From: CBFCZU01 sp965602635
GTDB taxonomy: Bacteria > Planctomycetota > Phycisphaerae > SM23-33
Assembly: GCA_965602635.1 (NCBI GenBank)
Contig: CBFCZU010000123.1
Span: forward strand, 1-13,211
Direction of reading: 5' to 3'
Length of the DNA stretch: 13,211 nt
The notes under the pieces are model-generated. The model did no database searches and was not told the origin of the DNA. It worked only from the letters and a program-made list of their open reading frames with translations. The translations under genes were made by a program, and so were the position numbers. Positions 1 through 3,851 of this stretch are shown here, piece after piece (position 1 is the first letter of the stretch; every line of letters starts with the position of its first letter).

Positions 1-19
1 CCGGAAAGGCAGGTGGGCG

Positions 20-190
20 ATGGCGACGACCGACCTCACGAAGGAAGAAGCCCTGTTCCTGAACGTCGGCCGGCTACTCGAGGACGAAAAGCAGGGCAAG
101 GCGACCAGGGCCGAGGTCGACGAGGCGTGCTACGAGTTCAACGCCGCGGTCGACGCTTGGCAGCTGGAGCGAGCGGGTGAGGCCCCATGA
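20..190 (+). CDS. small hypothetical protein, 56 aa
   Basis: A 56-residue, mostly helical, acidic protein opening MATTDLTKEEALF. I do not recognise it. The ATG follows a purine-rich GGCAGGTGG stretch at the very start of the window that resembles the leader of two later genes. Its TGA overlaps the ATG of the next gene (ATGA at 187-190), so the two are probably translationally coupled. Charged helices with one cysteine and no motif suggest a small cytoplasmic phage accessory protein, but no function can be named. The coding call rests on the ribosome-binding context, the ATGA junction and codon use like its neighbours. Confidence 0.6.
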   Translation: MATTDLTKEEALFLNVGRLLEDEKQGKATRAEVDEACYEFNAAVDAWQLERAGEAP

Positions 191-438
191 CCCTCCCCCA
201 GTTCTACCGCCGGCTGCACTACCTCGCGCGGTATACGTGGGCCGTGTTCTTCAAGGTGGACGTGTCGGTGCGCGTGTCAGCCGGCGTCACTGAGGACGGA
301 CGGATCTGGGCGGACATCGACGGGCGCGGGTACGTCGGTGAACCGTCGCTCAGCGAGTCGCGGATGATCTACTTCAGCGGGCGCCCCGACCCGGGCGCGT
401 GGCTTGATGTCGAGTACTTCCCCGTCTCCTCCCCCTAA
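187..438 (+). CDS. small hypothetical protein, 83 aa
   Basis: An 83-residue protein that begins with an aromatic and basic helix (FYRRLHYLARYTWAVFF, about residues 6-22) and continues as alternating beta-type segments rich in glycine and aspartate. The first segment could be amphipathic or weakly membrane-associated, but it is too charged for a clear transmembrane helix. No family recognised. It is coupled to the preceding gene by ATGA. Its stop codon TAA (436-438) lies inside the left arm of a palindrome, so this is probably the last gene of its transcript. Longer minus-strand frames here are GC-bias shadows. Confidence 0.6.
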   Translation: MTLPQFYRRLHYLARYTWAVFFKVDVSVRVSAGVTEDGRIWADIDGRGYVGEPSLSESRMIYFSGRPDPGAWLDVEYFPVSSP

Positions 439-454
439 AATGCACGCGCATTTT
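437..454 (+). promoter_or_regulatory. palindrome AAAATGC-ACGC-GCATTTT: short terminator or operator
   Basis: Seven-base arms AAAATGC (437-443) and GCATTTT (448-454) flank the 4-base loop ACGC. The arms overlap the upstream stop codon and end 3 bases before the -35 box at 457. The T run on the right arm would suit a weak intrinsic terminator for the upstream pair of genes. The position next to a strong promoter equally suits a repressor operator. The symmetry is seen directly; the role is inferred. Confidence 0.5.
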
Positions 455-456
455 CC

Positions 457-484
457 TTGACAAGCCCCCTGGGTCGCGTAGAAT
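457..484 (+). promoter_or_regulatory. sigma70-type promoter
   Basis: A perfect -35 box TTGACA (457-462), a 16-base spacer and a -10 box TAGAAT (479-484, five of six consensus bases) precede the gene at 508 by about 24 bases. Transcription would begin near 491, giving a short leader containing the ribosome-binding site. It is the best promoter match in the window. It could serve the 508 gene and possibly the RNA genes downstream. Confidence 0.75.
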
Positions 485-489
485 CCCCG

Positions 490-503
490 CGGAAAGTGAG
501 GTG
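490..503 (+). repeat. leader box copy 1, CGGAAAGTGAGGTG
   Basis: A 14-base sequence repeated exactly at 1652-1665, each time just before a start codon (ATG at 508, GTG at 1671). It contains the Shine-Dalgarno-like AGTGAGGTG. A looser version (CCGGAAAGGCAGGTGGGCG) precedes the ATG at 20. Confidence 0.6.
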
Positions 504-507
504 GACG

Positions 508-1266
508 ATGGGTGGTCAGTTGCATGAGGTCTTGGCCGTGCTGCCGAGTTGCAAGGGCGCTGCGCAGAAGATACTCGCCGAGACTGCGAAGGTATTCAAG
601 GACAAGTCGCATCACTTCGAGGGGTCGGTGAAATCCTACGACCCGTTGAACGAGGGTGACCCGGGCCTGCCCGACGAGACCAGCGTACTCGTGACGACGG
701 TGGGCGAGAAGCTCGCACACCTGGCCGAGTGCTACTCGCCCTGGTTGGACGTCGAGTTCCAGATCGACGAGACGAACCGGATCGCGACGGGCACGGTCGA
801 AGTCGAGGGCCTGAAGATCGAGCATGTCCCGAGCACGTTTCTCATGCAGCTCGACAAGCGGCTCTCGGAACTCCGCGGCGTCTACGATGCGATCCCGACG
901 CTCGACCCGAAGTACGAGTGGTCCGCTTCCAACGACAAGGGCAAGGGCATCTTCGGCGCGGCCCCCGAGACCAGGAACCGCACCGAGAAGGTGCCGGTCC
1001 ACAAGATTCTGGTGCCGGCGACGGACCACCACCCGGCGCAGGTGGCGGGCTGGAACGAGGACCGCGTCATCGGCAGGTTCACCACGAAGCGGTGGACGGG
1101 CGCCATTTCCCCCGAGCAGAAGTACGAGCTCCTCAAGCGAATCGACCTGCTCCAGCGGGCCGTGAAGCGCGCGCTGTCCGCGGCGAACAAGGCCGAGCAC
1201 AAGAAGGACCGCATCGGCCGTCAGGTCTTCGAGTTCATCCACGGTGATCTCCCGCTCAGGCGGTAG
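508..1266 (+). CDS. uncharacterised conserved phage/bacterial protein (DUF7873-like), 252 aa
   Basis: A soluble alpha/beta protein of 252 residues. Its pattern matches a widespread family of unknown function that I believe is DUF7873; this is from memory and unverified. Hallmarks include the N-terminal EVLAVLPSCKGAA segment, HHFEGSVKSY, a central FLMQLDKRLSELR followed by IPTLDPKYEW, the PAQV motif, and a basic helical C-terminus with LQRAVKRALSAAN. I chose the ATG at 508 because it follows AGTGAGGTG and the promoter at 457-484; a start at 457 would place the -35 box inside the gene. It stands alone between a promoter and the RNA cluster. Catalytic role unknown; no signal peptide or membrane helix. 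Confidence 0.85.
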   Translation: MGGQLHEVLAVLPSCKGAAQKILAETAKVFKDKSHHFEGSVKSYDPLNEGDPGLPDETSVLVTTVGEKLAHLAECYSPWLDVEFQIDETNRIATGTVEVEGLKIEHVPSTFLMQLDKRLSELRGVYDAIPTLDPKYEWSASNDKGKGIFGAAPETRNRTEKVPVHKILVPATDHHPAQVAGWNEDRVIGRFTTKRWTGAISPEQKYELLKRIDLLQRAVKRALSAANKAEHKKDRIGRQVFEFIHGDLPLRR

Positions 1267-1281
1267 AAACGGAGGCGATTA

Positions 1282-1404
1282 TCCAAGCAAGGCTCAGGCT
1301 CAGGTTCATCCAGGGGCCAACGATGCCCCGCACTTCTGGATAGGGTCAGGGGAACGCTTGGAAGGTTGGTCACGGGCGCCCAGAGAAGGCGTGCTTGTGC
1401 AAAG
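1282..1404 (+). ncRNA. structured RNA upstream of the permuted tRNA
   Basis: No credible ORF occupies this stretch, but it folds extensively by eye. A perfect 7-bp helix joins TCCAAGC (1282-1288) to GCTTGGA (1356-1362). It encloses a hairpin of ATCCAG (1308-1313) with CTGGAT (1336-1341), capped by an inner GGGC/GCCC stem. A hairpin at 1376-1392 (GCGCC/GGCGT, 7-base loop) follows, then one at 1393-1405 (GCTT/AAGC). It ends against the tRNA 3' half. The position is where the 3' part of a permuted intron would lie, and the base before the exon is G1404. I could not find the P7 signature of group I introns or a group II domain V. It may be an unknown RNA or a degraded intron. Confidence 0.4.
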
Positions 1405-1484
1405 CTGAAACCGGAGGCGCGGGTTCGAGCCCCGCTGAGGGCCCCACACGATGCCCTCGTAGCTCAGTGGTAGAGCGCCGGAGT
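1405..1484 (+). tRNA. circularly permuted tRNA: 3' half (1405-1446) then 5' half (1453-1484), possible anticodon CUG
   Basis: The 3' half comes first. It holds an anticodon-stem strand CCGG (1411-1414), a 4-base variable loop, a T arm (GCGGG, TTCGAGC, CCCGC, 1419-1435), acceptor strand TGAGGGC (1436-1442), base C and encoded CCA (1444-1446). After the 6-base linker CACGAT comes the 5' half: acceptor GCCCTCG (1453-1459), TA, D arm GCTC/AGTGGTA/GAGC (1462-1476), G26 and CCGGA (1478-1482). The acceptor strands pair at all seven positions (one G-U). Joining after U1484 and before C1405 gives a 74-base tRNA with a 7-base loop and anticodon CUG (Gln); A31-A39 would be mismatched. Neither half has its partner in the normal position. 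The alternative is two broken neighbouring tRNA genes. Confidence 0.5.
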
Positions 1485-1508
1485 CAGGTTCACGCGCAGG
1501 GACTGCCG
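1479..1508 (+). other. hairpin at the 3' edge of the tRNA 5' half
   Basis: CGGAGTC (1479-1485) pairs with GACT, a bulged G, and CCG (1501-1508), enclosing a 15-base loop. The stem therefore uses the end of the tRNA 5' half, as the P1 helix of a group I intron would. CAG at 1497-1499 could pair with the CUG that opens the 3' half, as a P10 would. A U-A rather than U-G pair would sit at the proposed junction. The 22 bases from 1509 to 1530 show little further structure. The pairing is visible; the intron reading is speculative. Confidence 0.35.
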
Positions 1509-1529
1509 AGAGACGATGGAGCCCAAAAC

Positions 1530-1603
1530 CACTGATTAGCTCAGCTGGCAGAGCAACAGGTTTCAGGACCTGTAGGTCGCTGGTTCAAATCCAGCATCGG
1601 TAC
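1530..1603 (+). tRNA. tRNA with an 8-base anticodon loop (UUUCAGGA), identity uncertain
   Basis: A contiguous cloverleaf: acceptor CACTGAT (1530-1536) with ATCGGTA (1596-1602), six pairs plus a C-A mismatch at the end; D arm GCTC/AGCTGGCA/GAGC (1539-1554); anticodon stem ACAGG/CCTGT (1556-1560, 1569-1573); variable loop AGGTC; T arm GCTGG/TTCAAAT/CCAGC (1579-1595). No CCA is encoded. The anticodon loop has 8 bases, so the anticodon is ambiguous: UCA, CAG or a four-base UCAG. CAG would suggest leucine, but the long variable arm of leucine tRNAs is absent. UCA would read UGA, yet many genes here still stop at TGA. The gene lies 45 bases after the permuted tRNA and is probably cotranscribed with it. 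Confidence 0.75.
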
Positions 1604-1609
1604 AATGTA

Positions 1610-1639
1610 GGGTGGGTCGACGGGCATGTCGGCCCACCC
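1610..1639 (+). terminator. strong 12-bp hairpin after the tRNA cluster
   Basis: GGGTGGGTCGAC (1610-1621) pairs with GTCGGCCCACCC (1628-1639), with one T-G pair and a 6-base loop. It sits between the tRNA and the ribosome-binding site of the 1671 gene. The following GTTACTTC is only moderately T-rich, so it may be an intrinsic terminator with a poor tail, a processing or stability hairpin, or an attenuator of the next gene. Confidence 0.55.
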
Positions 1640-1651
1640 GTTACTTCGCCC

Positions 1652-1665
1652 CGGAAAGTGAGGTG
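1652..1665 (+). repeat. leader box copy 2, CGGAAAGTGAGGTG
   Basis: An exact copy of the 14 bases at 490-503, here ending 5 bases before the GTG at 1671. It supports that GTG as the true start and suggests the leader was duplicated or is selected for initiation. Confidence 0.6.
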
Positions 1666-1670
1666 ACGCC

Positions 1671-1961
1671 GTGCAACCCTTCGTCGGCACGAGACACGAG
1701 GAGAGGTGCGCCGCGCGCTTGGCGGCCGCTCTCGTCGATGCGTTGGCGCCCGCGGTCCGGAAGGTCAAGGGCGAGGAGGCGCTTCACGAGAATCCAGTCG
1801 TCGCGGGCTCCAGCCCCGCGGGTATGTTCAATCAGATGATCTGCTATGCGATGGACAAGGCGAGGCAGGACCTCGGACTCGTCCAACTCGAGCTCTACCT
1901 CGACTACACCGCGACGGAGGACGGAGTGACCGGCAGGTTCAAGCGGAAGGTGACGCCGTGA
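1671..1961 (+). CDS. hypothetical protein, 96 aa
   Basis: A 96-residue protein with a basic helical first half and a second half predicted as helix then strands (MICYAMDKARQDLGLVQLELYLDY). The GTG start is chosen for the AGTGAGGTG leader copied from the 508 gene. No family recognised. The DNA at 1803-1819 (GCGGG, CTCCAGC, CCCGC; encoding AGSSPA) matches 15 of 17 bases of the T arm at 1419-1435, so this reading frame may carry a tRNA-derived segment. Its TGA overlaps a GTG that opens a 13-codon ORF leading into the next gene. Confidence 0.6.
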   Translation: MQPFVGTRHEERCAARLAAALVDALAPAVRKVKGEEALHENPVVAGSSPAGMFNQMICYAMDKARQDLGLVQLELYLDYTATEDGVTGRFKRKVTP

Positions 1962-1999
1962 AGGACTACGTGGCGGCGGAAGGGGCGGCGGAGGGATGA
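1958..1999 (+). CDS. possible 13-residue coupling ORF
   Basis: A GTG overlapping the previous stop (GTGA) opens a 13-codon ORF (MKDYVAAEGAAEG) whose TGA overlaps the next start (ATGA at 1996-1999). It would physically link translation of its neighbours. The overlaps are directly visible, but such short frames arise by chance and no separate function can be inferred. Confidence 0.2.
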   Translation: MKDYVAAEGAAEG

Positions 2000-2151
2000 G
2001 CTGGAACCGCTACGACCTGACCTGGGGTGACGTGAAGTCGGGCTGCACGGTGGGGATACATTGGTCACGTAACGATAGCCGGAGCAGTGCCGGACACTTC
2101 TTGACCGACCAAGCCAAGCCCGGCGAGACCTGGATCGTCTGCCGCGAATAG
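1996..2151 (+). CDS. small hypothetical protein, 51 aa
   Basis: A 51-residue protein opening MSWNRYDLTWGDVKSGC, rich in tryptophan and with two cysteines (C17, C49). The ATG follows GGCGGAGGG, a strong ribosome-binding site at the right distance. The TAG stop lies 9 bases before the next ATG and supplies its GGAG. The alternation of polar and aromatic residues suggests a small beta-type fold. No family recognised. It belongs to the chain of short genes between the tRNA cluster and the terminase. Confidence 0.6.
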   Translation: MSWNRYDLTWGDVKSGCTVGIHWSRNDSRSSAGHFLTDQAKPGETWIVCRE

Positions 2152-2160
2152 GAGCCGCCC

Positions 2161-2364
2161 ATGCTCATGAGCACAATGGACTTCGTCGCCTACCTGCGGC
2201 GTGACCGCGGCCTTGACATCACGAAGTCGAAGCTGGACTCGCTGATCGCGCGGGGCCTCGTTGCGAAGCCGGAGATGGTGGGTACGTCTCGGGTGTGGAT
2301 GGAGGGCGACGCGGACGCTGTGGTGGAGGCGGCGCTGGCGGCGAGGAAGAAGGGGGCGGAGTGA
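2161..2364 (+). CDS. small winged-helix DNA-binding protein (excisionase/MerR-like), 67 aa
   Basis: At 67 residues it has the size and pattern of excisionase or MerR-type winged helices. A helix (FVAYLRRDRG) is followed by the recognition-helix region ITKSKLDSLIARGLV, then a wing-like KPEMVGTSRVWMEGD and a final helix DAVVEAALAARKK. It would bind DNA as a regulator or architectural factor, perhaps for the phage's own promoters or recombination; no integrase is visible to pair with. GGAG (2151-2154) supports ATG 2161; in-frame ATGs at 2167 and 2176 are alternatives. TGATG couples it to the next gene by one base. Confidence 0.65.
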   Translation: MLMSTMDFVAYLRRDRGLDITKSKLDSLIARGLVAKPEMVGTSRVWMEGDADAVVEAALAARKKGAE

Positions 2365-2633
2365 TGGCGCGTCGGCTCAAGCCGCTCAAGCCCAAGACGA
2401 TCAGGAGCCGTGTCGCGAAGCTGCACCGCGCGCGAGGCGATGCACGGGCCGAGGTGCGGAGAGCGCGGAATCTGTTCTACGACAAGACACAGGAGCGCAA
2501 GAAGGTCTATGCCGAACTGGTGCGGCGGTGCCCACATGAGTCTGTGGAGGGCACCGACATCCGGGCACAAGTCTACTGCCCCGACTGCGAAGCACTCTTC
2601 CCACGCAAGGAGTTTCCCAATGCCGACGCGTGA
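2364..2633 (+). CDS. basic zinc-ribbon-like small protein, 89 aa
   Basis: The first 50 residues are strongly basic and helical (KPKTIRSRVAKLHRARGDAR, about 10-29) and may form a coiled coil. The C-terminal part holds a possible metal site, C56-P-H58 and C72-P-D-C75, in a short ribbon (VYCPDCEALFP). This suggests a nucleic-acid-binding protein, but the first pair (CxH) is irregular. The start overlaps the previous stop (TGATG). The end overlaps the start of the 2620 gene by 14 bases, and the AAGGAG inside its own 3' end is that gene's ribosome-binding site. Confidence 0.65.
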   Translation: MARRLKPLKPKTIRSRVAKLHRARGDARAEVRRARNLFYDKTQERKKVYAELVRRCPHESVEGTDIRAQVYCPDCEALFPRKEFPNADA

Positions 2634-2892
2634 CGCCATCCTCGCCTCGCTCAAGGAGGACGGTTACGATGTCTCCTGGGCGCGTCTCTGGCGCGGGTTC
2701 ACGCGGAAGAACTGCGACTGCTGCAAGCGGAGCATCGACGGCAAGGTCGCGCTCGTGATCGAAGACAGGGCTGGACCGACCGCCAGCCCGGGGACGCCCC
2801 TCTGCCTGAATCGCCGCGAGTGCCGGAAGGTCAGGGACGGGCTGTCGATCAGCAGGATGAATGGGCGGATTGAGGATGTGGTGGAGCTCTGA
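2620..2892 (+). CDS. four-cysteine zinc-finger-like protein A, 90 aa
   Basis: A 90-residue protein sharing its layout with the next gene. It has an N-terminal ILASLKEDGY helix, a knuckle N-C32-D-C-C35, a strand (KVALVIEDR), and a second half-site LC62LNRREC68RK. C32, C35, C62 and C68 would make one zinc site. ATG 2620 follows AAGGAG (2607-2612). Family unknown; likely roles are DNA, RNA or protein binding. Together with the 2908 gene it looks like a tandem duplication that has diverged outside the cysteines. Confidence 0.7.
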   Translation: MPTRDAILASLKEDGYDVSWARLWRGFTRKNCDCCKRSIDGKVALVIEDRAGPTASPGTPLCLNRRECRKVRDGLSISRMNGRIEDVVEL

Positions 2893-2907
2893 AAGGGAGA
2901 GTGGAAG

Positions 2908-3195
2908 ATGGCGAGTCTTGACGAAATCGTCGAGTCGCTGAAGGAAGACGGCATCGCCGCGACGACAAAGCACATGGACGTGCGGAAGGTGACGAAGGAT
3001 TGCGTGCTCTGCGGGCAGAGCTATCGGAACGACCGGATGCTCATGGTCAAGGACGGGAACCGGGCCGGGAAGCATCCCATCCCGATCTGTCTGGACCGAC
3101 CTGCCTGCCGTGACGCTCAGGCGAAGAAGGAAACCGACGCGGTGATCGAGAGCACCCGCCGGGTCGAGCTCCTGCAGGCAGCCGTCGTCATCTGA
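2908..3195 (+). CDS. four-cysteine zinc-finger-like protein B (paralogue of 2620 gene), 95 aa
   Basis: A 95-residue protein collinear with its upstream neighbour: IVESLKEDG near the N-terminus, knuckle DC32VLC35, strand RMLMVKDG, then IC61LDRPAC67R and a charged helical tail. The cysteines fall at nearly the same residue numbers as in protein A, so both probably bind one zinc in the same fold. The ATG follows AAGGGAGAG with good spacing. It is the last gene before the terminator-like hairpin at 3225. Function unknown; nucleic-acid or host-protein binding is possible. Confidence 0.7.
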   Translation: MASLDEIVESLKEDGIAATTKHMDVRKVTKDCVLCGQSYRNDRMLMVKDGNRAGKHPIPICLDRPACRDAQAKKETDAVIESTRRVELLQAAVVI

Positions 3196-3224
3196 CCTCG
3201 CGCGCACCTCCCCAAGAAGCCGTC

Positions 3225-3245
3225 AGGGGGCCGATTTGGCCCCCT
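3225..3245 (+). terminator. GC-rich terminator-like hairpin
   Basis: AGGGGGCC (3225-3232) pairs with GGCCCCCT (3238-3245) around the loop GATTT. It lies 30 bases after the zinc-finger pair and before the terminase module. The tail TTGCGTCCCTT is a poor T tract, so termination may be partial. It marks the boundary between the accessory and virion regions. Confidence 0.6.
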
Positions 3246-3314
3246 TGCGTCCCTTCCGATGCCCCTCCTATGTAGTGCAGAATCCCCCGTCAGACGCCAT
3301 ATACGGCCCTTCAA

Positions 3315-3366
3315 GTGTCCGGAATCCTCGACACATGTCCGAATTCTGGACGGAAATGTGTTGACA
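3315..3366 (+). promoter_or_regulatory. inverted repeats and TTGACA upstream of the terminase module
   Basis: GTGTC (3315-3319) and GACAC (3330-3334) form one inverted repeat. ACACAT (3331-3336) and ATGTGT (3356-3361) form another, with GTCC/GGAC nested inside it. The right arm abuts a perfect TTGACA (3361-3366). The expected -10 position (CAGTCT at 3384-3389) is poor, so a normal promoter is doubtful. The symmetry beside a -35-like box suggests an operator or an activator-dependent promoter. The rest of the 203-base gap (3196-3398) holds only the terminator hairpin. Confidence 0.35.
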
Positions 3367-3398
3367 ACGCGACATTGAGGCGGCAGTCTGCCTCCGAG

Positions 3399-3851
3399 AT
3401 GACTCCAGGCGGGAAAGGCGGCCCATCGAGTGAAGCTCAGCCCGGAATTCAGGGCATTGGCGAGGTCTTGCAGGAAGTCGTTCCTGTTCTGGGCGGGGCT
3501 GGCGGTGCTGGTGACGTGTCTGATCCTCCTGAGCCTGACGCTGTCGGGAAGTTGCACAAGCGGGATTTCGAGCAACGCGGCCCGGCTGACCAGCGCGAGG
3601 TCATCGGGTGGGTCTTCGAGAATTTCGACATCGACGACATCGACCCGGCCGAGGCCCCGAGCGGTGGCGCCTGGAACATGCTGCAATGGGCGCGCGACGA
3701 CCGCAAGGGATTCATGGGCCTCTGGGCCAAGACGTTCGCCAGCAAGGACGAGATCAAGAAGCAAGCCACCGACGACGGTCGGAAGCTATTCAACCTTCTC
3801 GACAATCTGGAACAGTGTGCCGCGCGGGCGAAGGGCGCGCAGAATGGCTGA
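3399..3851 (+). CDS. candidate terminase small subunit, 150 aa
   Basis: The call rests mainly on position: it lies directly before the large terminase and overlaps it by 8 bases. A glycine- and proline-rich N-terminus is probably disordered. The helical, acidic C-terminal half (WVFENFDIDDIDPAEAP, then MLQWARDDRKGFMGLWAKTF) could recognise packaging sites or contact TerL. No clear helix-turn-helix is seen, and small terminases diverge quickly. The start is uncertain: ATG 3399 has no good Shine-Dalgarno, and an in-frame GTG at 3315 lies within the inverted repeats. It could instead be an unrelated accessory gene. Confidence 0.55.
   Translation: MTPGGKGGPSSEAQPGIQGIGEVLQEVVPVLGGAGGAGDVSDPPEPDAVGKLHKRDFEQRGPADQREVIGWVFENFDIDDIDPAEAPSGGAWNMLQWARDDRKGFMGLWAKTFASKDEIKKQATDDGRKLFNLLDNLEQCAARAKGAQNG

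Noticed and set aside
457..507. N-terminal extension of the 508 gene to a start at 457
   Set aside because: This start would lie in the -35 box and lacks a binding site; ATG 508 has both promoter and Shine-Dalgarno upstream.
277..1242. 321-codon minus-strand frame
   Set aside because: It runs through the promoter and the 508 gene; composition is typical of an antisense GC shadow.
1411..1446. attP core derived from a host tRNA 3' end
   Set aside because: Phages often carry a tRNA 3' half as attP, but no integrase is in the window and this does not explain the matching 5' half 6 bases downstream. It remains a weaker alternative.
1405..1484. Permuted (two-piece) tmRNA
   Set aside because: Two-piece tmRNA has a reversed order, but a normal D arm (GCTC/GAGC) is present here and no tag-coding segment is visible, so a tRNA fits better.
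1282..1530. Firm group I intron call
   Set aside because: The halves lie in suitable places and the U/G junctions are suggestive, but no P7-type core or U-G splice pair was found, so only a structured RNA is claimed.
1556..1573. Opal suppressor tRNA implying UGA recoding
   Set aside because: Genes such as those ending at 190, 1961, 2364, 2633, 2892, 3195 and 3851 use TGA as a functional stop at tight junctions.
3245..3283. Promoter TTGCGT / TATGTA or CAGAAT after the terminator
   Set aside because: The -10 matches are weak or the spacing is wrong, and TTGCGT is the tail of the terminator hairpin.
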